DNA of 64,000 nt. Source: Hymenopus coronatus. Taxonomy: Eukaryota > Arthropoda > Insecta > Mantodea > Hymenopodidae. The notes below the pieces were generated by a model, which had not been told where the DNA came from, ran no database searches, and saw nothing but the letters and a program-made list of their open reading frames with translations. The translations under genes were made by a program, and so were the position numbers. Location: NCBI GenBank assembly GCA_030762935.1, contig CM060899.1, forward strand, positions 12,259,001-12,323,000, written 5' to 3'. Below, piece after piece: positions 46,276-57,909 of this stretch; the stretch's first letter is position 1, and each line of letters starts with the position of its first letter.

Positions 46276-46452
46276 GTTGGTATCAAGCCAAGCTTTACCT
46301 GGTTAGAAGATTTTGAATTAATGGTCCTTTTCACAAACACTATTTCAAATTTTTTTTTTTAAGGATAATTGCTTAAAAACCTAATTAAATAGTTTAGTAA
46401 GTGACAATTATAAAAATAAGAAATTTCTGATGCATTTTTTCTTATAACTTAC

Positions 46453-46905
46453 CTGAAAGTCATCATAAATACAGAGATTTTCTGTTGAAGTTGTTTCCAC
46501 ACAACCTTGTCCTTCTGAAATTTCTCTTTTGAGCTCAAATGCAGTGTCTTTGTCAACATTACTATATGCCATTACAGAATCTTCTGAAATAAAGTCTGTC
46601 TGATTCTTTAAATGAAAGTTGGAAACTACAGCCTGTTCTTCAACATCTGTTTTGATATCTATATCACAGTCACTTGTAATGGTTTCAATCTTAACCTCCT
46701 TTAAACATATTTTGAGCTTTCTCTCACTATCTAAACCAGAATTCGAAACTGCAGTTTCTTCTTCAGCTTCTGTTTTGATATTTATATGTTCAATGCCACT
46801 TGTAACAGTTTCACTCTTAATTTTCTTTAAAATATCTTTGGAACAAAGTTCACTCTCATTCTGTGAACCTAAGTCCAAGAAACAAGACTCTTCCTTGATA
46901 TCCAT
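46453..46905 (-). CDS. Acidic N-terminal exon of zinc-finger gene (candidate)
   Basis: Minus strand, ATG at 46905-46903, 151 codons, ending exactly at a strong donor (TTTCAG|GTAAGT, intron from 46452) in phase 0. The peptide begins MDIKEESCFLDLGSQNESEL and carries repeated SUMO-consensus-like or KxE motifs (KIKSE, IKTE, VKIE, IKTD, LKRE) in an acidic background. An acceptor (TTTCATTTTCTACAG, exon from about 46958) lies upstream, so the ATG is in an internal exon with a leader. The next compatible exon on the strand is the 11-finger exon at 30320-31585 (phase-0 site CAG|TTG at 31586). Joined, they would give a regulator with an acidic, SUMO-modifiable N-terminus and C-terminal fingers. The join is inference; each exon could belong to another gene. 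Confidence 0.7.
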
Positions 46906-46969
46906 GTTACTATAGAGTCTGTATTTGAACAGTTCTGTTCTTAAACTTCAGTAGTAAGTCTGTAGAAAA

Positions 46970-47890
46970 TGAAATACATTATTAGTAACATGTACTTTCA
47001 TGAATTTTCTTACTAGATAGTGAAAATGATGATGAAGATTGAGGTTTAAGGGTGCTCAGCTACTAGGTTATTAGCAATCTTAAAAATAGAACAGCCAAGG
47101 GAAAAGGTCTAGAGATAAGGGGTTTAAAAATAATCATAATCAAAATAGTTAAATCTAGGGATAAAAAAAAAATGTGTAAAAGGAAGACTAAAACCATCCC
47201 TGGCAAAATCTGAAACATCAGTCTAAAAGTAGAGGGAACAATGAAACAAAGATATTGTAGAGGAAACCAAAATAATGTAAAGATAATGTCAACATTGAGA
47301 CAGTTAAATATCAACTAATGAGAAATAATCCTTTAAAAAGGAAAAATAATTTTAGCTATGTTAATTAAGACTTTTTAATGTTTTAAATTGAAAAATCTGC
47401 TTTTTTATGGTTTGGTTAATCTGGAATTAATGTGTATTTTTATAGCGATAACTGCTTTAAATCACATTTCAAAGACTAATTTTATAATCTTGGAGAGAGA
47501 AGAGCTTTCCATGTTGTCATAAACATTAAAAGTAAAATAGTGAGCATTGTATTACTCAAAACTTCAGTCTGAGAATTTTCAGTTCCTGGTGAATCTTGCT
47601 TTGTAAAGTTAAAATATTTTTAAGCACAGCCATGAGAGGAATTTTCTTACGTTGACTAAGTAGTCAATCAAATTGCAAGTCTGTTCTTGAATTTTAAAAG
47701 CTTAAAATAATACCATCTTAGGTAAATTAAACATTTTAGACTGAAAATGAGCCAATAATACATGAATACAATTCACTAAATCTTAGGACAGCAATGTTTG
47801 TGTGACCCAAATGCACAACTAAAAACTCATTTAATGATTATTTCATTTTATTTCTAAGACTCTTTGAAAGGCATAATGTATATCATGTTT
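46970..47890. other. No gene recognised; putative intron
   Basis: AT-rich sequence upstream of the exon at 46453-46905 on its strand. No family resemblance. Confidence 0.4.
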
Positions 47891-47899
47891 ACAAAAAAA

Positions 47900-48195
47900 G
47901 CATGATGTGTTGTAATGAATCGATGATGCAGACTTCCATGGCATGTGTCTTGGTGTGTATGTATTCTGAGCTTCCAGAGAAGGCAGCATCATCTTGCAAG
48001 CAGTTGCATACATTATGCTTCTGGGCTCTTGTGCGATCCTTGCTTTTTGGCTGTTGCTTATATAGTGGTGGTTGCCCATTCCCCTCACTTCTGGTTGGCT
48101 AAATTCCCACCAATTGGCATGGGTGTTGGTGCCACTCTTTCCTGGTGATGTTGGAGTTGGTTTATGCTTTCCTTTTTCTTGTTTCATATTTCCTT
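47900..48195 (-). mobile_element. Penelope-like terminal repeat, minus arm
   Basis: Read on minus it contains CCAACTCCAACATCACCAGG, AGTGGCACCAACACCCATGC, CCAATTGGTGGG, a TATA box (CTATATAAGC, 48065-48056) and AAGATGATGCTGCCTTCTC, matching 1860-2070. The counterpart arm starts at 48200 on plus. Decayed relative to the ribozyme consensus: AAGATGA in place of CTGANGA. Confidence 0.65.
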
Positions 48196-48199
48196 AGGT

Positions 48200-48520
48200 C
48201 TTTTAAAAAACAGCCTTTACCAAAGGAAGAGCCAAACAATAATCTAGGAAAATAAAAATGTCCTAAGCAAACAGAAAACAAGAAAAAAGAAAACATAAAC
48301 AAACAAACTCCATCACCACAAGGTAAATGCATCGGCATCCATGCCAATTAGCCAACTAGAAGCAAGGTGACAGGGTAACCACAACTGCACGCCAATATAT
48401 AAGTGAAATAAAAAAAGCAAGGACTGCAAAAGAGCCCAGAAGCTCACGAAAAGATGAGTAAAACATCAGCAATCACACATAAGGTGACACAGCCTTCTCC
48501 GGAAGCTAACAATACATATT
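48200..48520 (+). mobile_element. Penelope-like terminal repeat, plus arm
   Basis: ACAGCCTTTACCAAAGGAAG, AGCCAAACAATAATCTAGG, CATGCCAATTAGCCAACTAG, AATATATAAGTG (TATA) and CAGCCTTCTCCGGAAGC repeat the order seen at 1790-2070 and mirror the minus arm to the left. The two arms meet head to head with almost no spacer. Confidence 0.7.
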
Positions 48521-49620
48521 ATGATGTAATGAAGTTGAGTACCATCATGTTCTACACATCAAGGATTCATGTTGTTGTGCTTGTACTTCTATACATCTCT
48601 GAAACCCAGCTGTGGCCACTGGATAGTCAAACTTAAGTTCAGATTTTTTGGTAATGTTAGAGGATATACAATTTTGTCATTTCGTAACCTTTTTTCTGAG
48701 CAATTGCAATTGCAATTCTGCTCAACTCCAAATAAAAACAGTTTCAAGTAGCATGACAAAACTGAGACTGTTATTACATTCTGATACATTTTAAAATGAC
48801 TTTTCAATGAATTTATAATCATTATCTTCAGTGATATAGACCACAATATTAATGCAGCAATAATATGAATACAACATTGTAAAATAGTGCAAAAAGGATT
48901 ACATAACAGATAGACTAAGAATCAATCACTTGGTATGTACTAGCATCATGGTAGCTATAACCATTATATTAATAACAGTAGTCTGTGAGGAAATTACTGC
49001 CACCAAACTTCAATTTTTAGGGTATTTTTAGCATACTTAAATTACGTTCAAGAACCTACAGTTATTATGAGATACCATTTATTATTTTAATGTTCTTATC
49101 ATATATTTTGACAATTATAGCATAATTATTTAAATTTCAATACTTTAATATATGTACTTTTATTATGTCAGGATATCAAAACCAAATTTATTCAAAATAT
49201 TTTAAAAGGATCAAAGATTAGGATGTTTCTTATGTAATCATAATTTTTTAAAAACATTTAAATATTAATATAACTCCTAATATAAGCCAAGCCAAGTTAG
49301 TCACAAATTGTAAGAACTGCTGACAATACAAAGGTACTGGATATGTGCAGGATTTGAACTCAAACTCTAACTGAATCAACTAGAAGTCACATATCTCAAC
49401 CCACATCATGCATGAAAATGGCATTTCAATAATGTTCCAGCATCTGATGTCATTGACTGCATAGAATTTAAAATTTGAAACAATATAACAGCTGCAAACA
49501 ATTTACTAAAATTGTTGAATTTGTTTTCTGAAAGGAGGAATGATTATCTGGACATTAATGAAGAATACAAACACTATATTTTGCTAAAGCAGAAATGTAT
49601 TTAAAAGCAGTCAAAGGTTG
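48521..49620. other. No gene recognised; weak tRNA-like text
   Basis: AT-rich. Near 49350-49410, on minus, TGAGTTCAAATCCTGC resembles a box B and may be a worn SINE head. Confidence 0.35.
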
Positions 49621-49632
49621 CCAAATTGTTAC

Positions 49633-49695
49633 TTTTTTTTTTTTTTTTGTAGTGTTTAACGCCCGCTTTAACTACTAATGGCACCGCAGGCGGTC
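49633..49695 (-). mobile_element. SINE family A, 5'-truncated copy 4
   Basis: Only the last ~45 bases of the SINE (on minus CGCCTGCGGTGCCATTAGTA, CGGGCGTTAAACACT) plus its A tail. It is flanked by a perfect 12-base duplication, CCAAATTGTTAC, at 49621-49632 and 49696-49707. Confidence 0.92.
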
Positions 49696-49709
49696 CCAAA
49701 TTGTTACAC

Positions 49710-50560
49710 CCATGTTCATCATAATGGGGTAAATTATTCAAAAAAACATTTAGAAAAGGAACCCATTTCCCAAAATTCCTGAACATGCAGCAATATTCTC
49801 TTTAAAATGGATCCTAAACCAGGATAACTAATACTCACTAAGTAAATCAGCATCAATATGACAGAAATCATTTTGGTATGATAGTAAGGCAAGCATATAA
49901 CACTAAACTCAAACAAACCCAAGGAAAACATCACAAAAGCCCAAAACTTACTGTCTAAGATTTCTGCTAAGATAAAGATATAACAATAATTAATATTCAT
50001 AAACTATCCACAGAAGTTACTGATCAGGAATATAGAACAGGAACCAAACATCACTATCCTGTAAATGATGAATTTGTACTTTTAAGAAGACAAAATAGCA
50101 TGTTACAAATACCTAACATTGCTGAAAATTTCACAAATAAATGTGCACAGAAAATATATGTAATGTCAGGACCTAAAAAGCAGCAGAAAAATTAAGGCTG
50201 GATATTTTGTGTACACAAGAACTATACACCTACAATGGAAAAATACATGTACTCCAATTAGAGTAAAAACCATTTGTTATGGTGACAAATTTAACTTTCT
50301 GTTCTGGCAATATAACTTAGTGTCAGAACCGAATTACGCATCAACACCATGAATTGTTTCTCTTTAAAGAGCTTTATTTTAAATCAATTGATGGCTAATG
50401 AGTAGGTAAGAAGTTATCTGTAAAACAAACTTTCAAAATAACAAAAGATGGAGCACATTTAAGTACCTTTGCTGTATTTGAAGATATCAATTAACAAATG
50501 TATAATATAATTCTGTGCACGTATAATGTATTGAATAACAAAATAAACAATTATATGATT
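49710..50560. other. No gene recognised
   Basis: AT-rich, short chance frames only. Confidence 0.4.
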
Positions 50561-50689
50561 TTGAAATGTGTTACGCAGTTGAAAATAACTTCAAGATGGG
50601 AGGATTTTCTTGAAAATCTTTATGTCACATCCTTGGAAGATACTCAACTTAAGTACCAGTTATTAAGCAACTTTTGGTTACTAAGCATC

Positions 50690-50875
50690 TTTTCGATTTT
50701 GGTCTATGCTGCCCCCAGACACACACACATACATGGACCTTTTTCTAAAATTGATTTTTTTTTACCTCAAAACATATATTTAGGTGAAATCTCGGTATTG
50801 AATTTTTGGTTGCAATACAATACCTTCTCTAAACACATGTACATGGTACATGTAGAAAAAGTAAAAATGAACCAA
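50690..50875 (-). repeat. Repeat E, copy 7 (5' part)
   Basis: On minus: CATGTACCATGTACATGTGT (palindromic start), GAGAAGGTATTGTA, ACCAAAAATTCAATACCG, ATTTCACCTAAATATATG, TTTTGAGG and GGTCCATGTATGTGTGTG. Confidence 0.7.
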
Positions 50876-50949
50876 ATAATCCCCATCTTTAAAAACAAGG
50901 TAGATTCATCTGCCAACATATAACTTGATGTAATTTAGTATTAAATAGA

Positions 50950-52864
50950 AAATAATACAGTGGAAGGTTGCACAGAACCTGTCATCAACTGCCATCATTT
51001 AATTTATTTTTATTACTGCATTAATCAATTTAAAAATGATGCCAGAAAAGTGGAAAAAACTTTTAAAACTTTAAAAATGCTGATTAGAACCTACGATATT
51101 TATATAGTGAAGATTATATAATAGGGGATGTTACATTAAATCGTTTTATTTTCTTATGTCAAGAATTTGAGAACATGAAATTGAAATTTGCAGATGCTTT
51201 GGTGAAAAAGGATGCCTTAAAATTGGTCAGCACAATTCAAAAACCAACTTTGAAACTTAGGAAATGTTATGACAAAACTTGGACAAAAGCTAAAAGTTAA
51301 AAGAAGAAACTTATTAAAATGTCAGAAATCAACCATTCATGGAATTAGGTAAGCAAATTTAAATAATAAGCAAAAAAGTTGTTATAAGAGTCCTTTGAAG
51401 GAAACTAGAAAAAATACTTGAAAGAACTTTATGGACAATGAGTTTGACACACACATTTGTGGATGCCTTATAGGATAATAATGCAAAAAGTGCAGAAGTC
51501 AGCACTACTGTAAAAAAAAGATTATGGCAACACGACAACCATTTGGAAAAGTGCAGTAAGTGTTCTACTTGATAAATTATTAAATTAGGATAAGAAGAGG
51601 ACAAATGTGAAAATCCTATATAAAAGGCTTAATGAGTTTAGAAACATGTTAGGTATGAACAACAACCAATTTGGACTTAGAAAAAGAAAATGAATTAAAG
51701 ATGCAACTAACTAACTTGCTTTATAGAAACCATCCATAGGTCAAATTCAAAATATGTGACTGGAATTTTAATTAATATTTCAGGTTTTTTTGTTTTTTTT
51801 GTTTTTTTTTTTTTGGTAATTTATGGTGGCCTGTATTATTTGAAAGACTGCAGGAAAAAGCAATTTAATTAGTATTTTTAATAATTTTCATTATTTTTAT
51901 TGCCCCTGTACTCTGTGTTACAAGTTTTAGGCATGGCCAAATCTAAGATAAAAAATGGAGAAATTTGAATATTGCACAATATATATGTACAATACTTCTA
52001 TTCAATTTAACAGTCATATAAATCTGGGGGAAAAGAAATTACACGAAAATCACATAAAATTATGTAGTCATTATCAATTAGTTATTTATAAGTTAATTAC
52101 ATTGAGCTGGTTTAGTTTTGGACAATATTGCACATCATAACAAGTTTAGACAAATTAACAATATTTAATTCACTTAATTTGTATATACTTTTAGCATTTA
52201 AATACATTGTACTAATATAATTTTAAACATTCATGCCTAATATGTTAACTTTATACAAATTAAAATTATTTTACATTTATTAATAACATATATTTCAGAA
52301 TTCTTTAAAGACATTTCCTTGTGCTATTTTAATGAAAGTGGAAAGTTTGCTATACATAATGATTCCTATGATATATGGATCTTTTCTGCTTGATGTTTCG
52401 GCTTTATACTCTCTATAATAATTATTTTAGGTATTTCCTTTATAAGTTGACCATTTGTTAGGTTACAGATACACCTCAAGCTGATTTTCTTTACTTTAAG
52501 TTACTTGTTACACCCTATTTTTCAATACCACATACATGAATCAACACATATCCATTTTTAGTACATAACTTTCTAAGTTAAGTTATATTTTTCTTGACAA
52601 ATATATGTAGCACTCAGTTTTTTACTGAGCATGTCTGCATAGTCATTAAATGTTAATTTTTTGTCAATATAAATTTCAAGAGATTAACCCTTAACTGAAT
52701 GGTGTTGCACATATTTAACAAAGATAGTTAATCAAAGCTTTTAGTATTTTTAGTAGACTTTTTTCTAATTTTGTATTCCACTAACCTTTAGCAATAAAAT
52801 TAGGCTGGTTATAGCTGTTTTATATTGTAAAATTATTATTACTTTTGCAATAAAACTTATTTTT
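50950..52864. other. No gene recognised; one coding-like fragment
   Basis: At 51165-51355, plus, an almost uninterrupted frame reads ENMKLKFADALVKKDALKLV, then QKPTLKLRKCYDKTWTKAKS and KKKLIKMSEINHSWN. The composition looks like a former protein segment, but I do not recognise the family. T-rich runs at 51785-51813. The rest is AT-rich. Confidence 0.35.
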
Positions 52865-53125
52865 TTTAATACAATAGAGCAAAATCCATGCAACTGCAGT
52901 CAAATGTAACTCTGTCAGCATCCATGCGTGCCATCACACTTGTTGGGCCTTCCCCATTCTTTAGCATATGCACATTTGACTGAGGTCGCCGAGACCGAAC
53001 TTGTGACGTTTGGCTTTAAATGGATGGCCAGTCCATTACGTATCTCACTAACAATCATGGCTATTCAAGTCACTTCAGTTGTTTTTCCAATGAAAGGGGT
53101 ATAAATATTGATTTCCAATTTAGAG
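52865..53125 (-). repeat. Interspersed repeat G, copy 2
   Basis: Inverted match to 28810-29085, with the same block order (ACTGGCCATCCATTTAAAGC, GTTCGGTCTCGG, TGTGATGGCACGCATGGATG, TTTGACTGCAGTTGCATGGA). Confidence 0.65.
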
Positions 53126-53129
53126 GAAG

Positions 53130-56100
53130 AATGGCACAGGTAGCAAAATAAATCATGCATTTAAGGTTTAAGTAACTTATTTGGTCAGAGTTTGTCTTAA
53201 GGCTATGTATTTCAAGAACATGCTCACTCTGTTGTAAGGCTCACATAGCATTAATTTGAGAAATATTAAGCAGTTATATACACCAGATATAAAGAAAAAG
53301 CAAAATTTACTTACATCAAATGGAAAATAAAAGCTGTAAAATAATATGAAAAAATTGTATTACAAGAAAAAATTGCTATTAATAGAATGGGACAATAAAG
53401 ATATAGAGGGTAGCTAAAGTTAAATAACAAAATAAATGACAAAACAATTTTAAAGATTAGAGTTTGAGTAAAAGGAAGGCATAAGAGAAGAAAATGAGAC
53501 ACAGCCAATTTATAAAATAAGATTAGAAGATTTAGGAGCAGAAGGGGGTTGAGTAAAGAAGAAATGAGAGTAGAGATGTAGAATATTAGTAAAAGGAAAA
53601 TGTGGAGGAGCAAGGAAAGAGTATATTTTATGACTGTACAATTGAGGAATGATGCTAGGGGACTTGGAGATGGTAAGATGATGGTGTTGAAAAAGTTTAT
53701 AGATCAGGAAGGCAGCAGGTCGGAGTTCCAGAGATACAAGTGTTTGAGTCAGGCAGTAGTACTAGAGGGAACTAGAGGATGTGACTACAGCAGGGTTACA
53801 GGAAAGTCGTGGAGCTATTTGATGACATTGTGAAGTGATAAATATTATTGAGATGAGTGAGTATATATAATAAAAGGATAATGGTATTAGGTAGTTTTGT
53901 AGAATATAAAAGTGTAACATATAAAATGAAGTGATATAGTGCTTATATTGGCACCTAATACAATAGGCAAATAATAAATACAAAAGTGAAGGAAGTGAGA
54001 TACAGAATGAACATGAGGATATAAATGTGCCCTCCCCCCCCCCCCCAGTTAACGGCTCTGAACTACATAGTTATTAGCAGGATATAAATGTGACTATACA
54101 TGAGGCAGATTGGTAGTTATTAAAAATGGAGGTGAAGTAATTATAAGACAAGCTAAGAAATTATTCGTATGAAATAAAGGAAATACAAAGCAATACTGGG
54201 AATAGATAAATATAAAAAAGTAAACTTTTTTCATAGGTTTCAGTTTCCAAATGTTGTAGAAGTACAAACAATATGCTGCTGACTGAGCATTTAGTTAATA
54301 ATGTAGAGATAGATATAATTGCTAATGTATGGCTAGTTACCAGTAAATAAACTATGTATAGTTAGTTATGAGTATAGAGAGGAAGATAAAATAAAACAGA
54401 AAAAATAAAAAATAGAGGAATTTTGTGTGTATGTATGTGTATGTGCGTGCGTGCGTGTGCATGTTTAATTTACTATTTATGATGAAATTTAAAAATTGAA
54501 TATATTAAAAAATGAACTTATTTATAAAAATAAAAGAAATACACATTGCAAATAATAATGTAAAACATGTATATAAAAGAAAATAGTAAGTTATTAATAA
54601 ATGTATTATGTTATACAGAAATTATAAGTAAATAAAATATATTAATATACTGGAAAATCATACACAGCTTATTTTATAAACAATTTAATACATGGCAAGC
54701 ATTGTAAAATTATGAGTTATGAAAATTAAAATACAGGATTTTAATTTTTGTTTAGTTATATATTTAAATAATTATTTTTGAGTTGTAAATTTATATTTTA
54801 ATTCTTTTATTTAAACTTTTTTTCGTCAGTAGTTGTTTATTACATACAGAATAATTGGGTAAAAATCATAGATAAACATTTAAAAACAAAAAATTAAAAA
54901 TAAATAGTAAGGTCTGCAATATTAGCTATGCTATGAATAATTTGATCTAGGATCAGTATACACGTTTTATTTTAGTTTACTTTTGAATCAATAAAATGAC
55001 TATTAGTGGTTCAGTATAATTTAAAAGAATTTTCTTGTGTGTCATTTTATAAATATCTACTGGGCAAACCACAGTTACTGAAACCAATCATGTCATCAGA
55101 AAAATATCAGCAACATACATAAATGTTAAGAAGTATGATGTATGTTTCGTTTAATGTGTGTATAGGCCTGTGAATACAATAAAAACTTAAAATTAAGTTT
55201 TCATTGGTCCTCTTTTTTATTCAAATGTCCTACTTTTTACAGCAGTTCATTCTCATTTTTAGCGATTTGGATCAGGTCAACCTAGATATGATTGGTTTCC
55301 GGCAAATTTTTACGCCCTGGAAAACGCAAGAGTCCCAAGAAAATGCAAGCCTTGTTACTGACGACTAATTATGCATGATCATCCTGCATGGCCAAACAAA
55401 CCTCTGAGCAAATGAGTTAAGACGATTATGATACAGAAGACACCAGAGATATGTTTTTTTTTTAAGGAGCTAGAAAGATTCGTACTACTGGGACAAACAG
55501 TAGTATTAAAAGTACAAGAGGAAGGAAGTAAAATGAAATGAGATGACATGTTTAAGCAATGAAAAGGTATTAACTAACAAGGAAAGAACAAAGAGAGCAA
55601 GCAAATGTACAAGATGAAGCACTACATTTATAGATATAAATATTGGTTCTGTTTAAGCTTGTGTGTATCCACAAATGTTAAAAAAATGCTTTATAAAGTT
55701 CAGAATTCCTACACATTGACAGCACTTTTCTTTCCTCGATTGACATTCATTTGATGTTCAAGTTTGAGACAGGTACTGAAGTGGCTTAAGAAATTATAAA
55801 CCATAGCTCTTAAAATGAATTCACAGTTCCTTTTTATCAAAATCAGGATTAAAGGAGTGATTTGCTAAATGGAAGTGTTGACTCATTGAAATGTCAAAGG
55901 TCATGCTTGAGTCATTGCTAAAAAAATCAATTTTTAAAGTATGACTGATTTTTATTAATACCACCCATGGTGAAAATGGAATGCACAAGGAGAGAACAGA
56001 GGCCTGATAGTGAATCTGTCTATCTCCCTTAGGATGGCTGAAACATACCCACTAGGGTATTAGAGGAATTGGTTGCATAATGAATATGAGGCTGCAAAAC

Positions 56101-56173
56101 ATCCATAAAAGTGGCATTTATCTGCTCTCCAGTAATTTATACATTTTATACAATTCAAATATCAGTAACAAAA
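53130..56173. other. No gene recognised; simple repeats
   Basis: Purine-rich on plus at 53380-53900. C run at about 54031-54047. GT-rich microsatellite at 54425-54465. The remainder is very AT-rich. No protein family seen. Confidence 0.45.
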
Positions 56174-56175
56174 TA

Positions 56176-57597
56176 CAAAGGTTGTCTGTAAAATAAGGTT
56201 CCCCATTTATTTTCACAGTAAACATCTTTTATGGCATTGAATAATATATTTTTGGATAGCTAAGAGTTCTTTATATTTTGTGACATAATTGGCATTCAGT
56301 TCAATGTAGTTTTGTATGTTGTGTACCATCTTTTGTATACCTGCATCCTAGTACTCTCCTGCTGCACAATGTAGGTAGCTTAAAACATTTCCTTGCAGCT
56401 CCTCTCTGGTCCAAGGAGGTGTTTCTTCATGTCAGGGCTGTAGGGAGGGTGTGTGATAGTATCCCATCCAAACCGCTTGATGAGATTAGTTGTTGTGGAC
56501 GAGCATTGTTCTGATGGAAATGCACTCCCTTCATGAGCATGCCTCTCATCTTGTTTTGGATTATGCAGTCAAGCTTCTTTAACATCTCACAGTAGTGATT
56601 CACATTGATTGTTGTACCAGTAGGCAAGAATTTGCTAAATAACCCCTTCATGTCCGAAAACATGCTCACCATCACTTTGCCAGCAGAAAATGTTTGTTAA
56701 AACTCCCATGACTTCAGCAAATCTGAATGTTTTCACTGACAGGATTGTTGTTTTATTTCTGCTGTTATGTAGTGGACCCAGCTCTTGTCCCCAGTGACAA
56801 TAGAGTCCAAAAATTCCTCACCAACAGTTTTGTAGGCCTGAAGAAATTTGCAGGCTGCTTCAACAAGTTTCTGTCTGTGGTTTTCCATAAGCATTCTTGG
56901 GACCCACTTTGCACAAACCTTGGTATACCTTAAATTTTCTATCAACATTTTGTGAATGCAGGTGTTGCTGACCTCGGGGTTGACGTATGTAAGAGGCATA
57001 TCCACTTCCGTCCCTGTATGCAAGCACTTTGGTACTTGCACAGAGGAGGGGTCAGTGAATAAAATAGGTCTTGGCCTAATGGAAAAAATCCACGGACTTG
57101 TCCCTTATGCATGTTTCAGATGTCAAGATTTTGTGAATGCAGGTCTTGCTGGCATCAGGGATCATCCCGCAGAGTTCTCGCACCATCACCCTTCAATTTT
57201 TCAGCATTGCTTCTTCCACATTCACAATCATTGCATCTGAAATCAATGGCCATCCAAAATATTGTTTGTCATGGACTCTGTAAGTCCATCTTTGAATTCT
57301 CTGCACCATTTGAGCGTGTTGTTTGCTCATACACTGTTCTCCATACATTACACACAGCTGGGAATGAATATCCACCAGCGCAGTATTTTTTGCACACAAA
57401 AACCGCATCACAGAGCTTAATTTGTACCTGGTGGAAGTAGCAAGTATAAGCTGTATCTCTAATGGTGTCAAGCTAAGACAGTGTCAAAGAGAGCTCGCTG
57501 GGAGGGGACTGAGGGAGGGAAGCTCACACCAGTGTTGTTGAATCTCATGTAACAACATTTCTCGTGACTGCAGGTCTTATTTTATGGACAGCCCTCA
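56176..57597 (-). mobile_element. mariner transposon with both ends, decayed
   Basis: The left end CAAAGGTTGTCTGTAAAATA and, inverted, the right end TGAGGGCTGTCCATAAAATA match at most positions; each is bordered by TA (56174-56175 and 57598-57599). The length (1.42 kb) suits the family. On minus: SVMRFLCAKNTALVDIHSQL (about 57410), helix-turn-helix region QMVQRIQRWTY, the block KVCAKWVPRMLMENHRQKLV (about 56925), VTGDKSWVHYITAEIKQQS (first Asp), VMVSMFSDMKGLFSKFLPTG, VHFHQNNARPQQ (the second Asp replaced by Asn) and a shifted end NYIELNANYVTK (about 56290). The changed catalytic residue and frame breaks make it inactive. A stretch near 57130-56950 appears partly duplicated. Confidence 0.88.
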
Positions 57598-57669
57598 TAG
57601 TGGCAGACAATACTTTTTGTAGTAAGTATATTTTAACTCAGACCACAGATTGGAAGCTGCTGAATAGTC

Positions 57670-57905
57670 AACCTCCATGATCATTTTATACACCCAATTT
57701 CACGGGTTCACACCCGGCGGAGAACAACAGATTTTTACGGGCGTAAAAATCCTTAGCATAGCTTCCTTTGGAAGGGAAATAAAGGCATTGGTCCCGTGTC
57801 GTAGATTTACGGCACATAAAAGAACCTCAAGTCTGATTAAAGAGGTTTCTGAGCAAACTTATGCGGTCTTTCACGCCCAGCATAGCTCATTTCACTTTCA
57901 TTCCT
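57670..57905 (+). mobile_element. SINE family B, copy 7
   Basis: Head CACGGGTTCACACCCGGCGG (box B), then CTTCCTTTGGAAGGGAAAT, GTAGATTTACGGCACATAAA, AAGAACCTCAAGTCTGATTA and GGTCTTTCACGCCCAGCAT. The tail is shortened. High CG content for the family suggests a fairly recent copy. Confidence 0.85.
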
Positions 57906-57909
57906 ACTA

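Larger units (their letters stand above)
45998..46322. repeat. Head-to-head pair of Penelope-like terminal repeats
   Basis: A long inverted repeat: left arm 45998-46145, spacer 46146-46183, right arm 46184-46322. Matching blocks include TTAGCTTCATTCCAGCTCTT, ATAAATACYAGTCTC, AGCTCAATCCATCAGTTCA, GGAAGATGCACTTCTTCGAA and ACGTTGGTAT. Each arm carries a TATA-like CTTATAAATAC about 55-60 bases ahead of a hammerhead-like core. The direct repeat TGGTCCTTTT lies at 45957-45966 and 46322-46331. Known for Penelope-like elements: terminal repeats with hammerhead motifs. The family call is inferred from these motifs. Confidence 0.8.

Noticed and set aside
53311..53613. Leucine-rich frame of 100 codons on minus, membrane-protein-like
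   Set aside because: It comes from a purine-rich tract on plus, which gives Leu/Phe-rich nonsense on minus; no start context or family.
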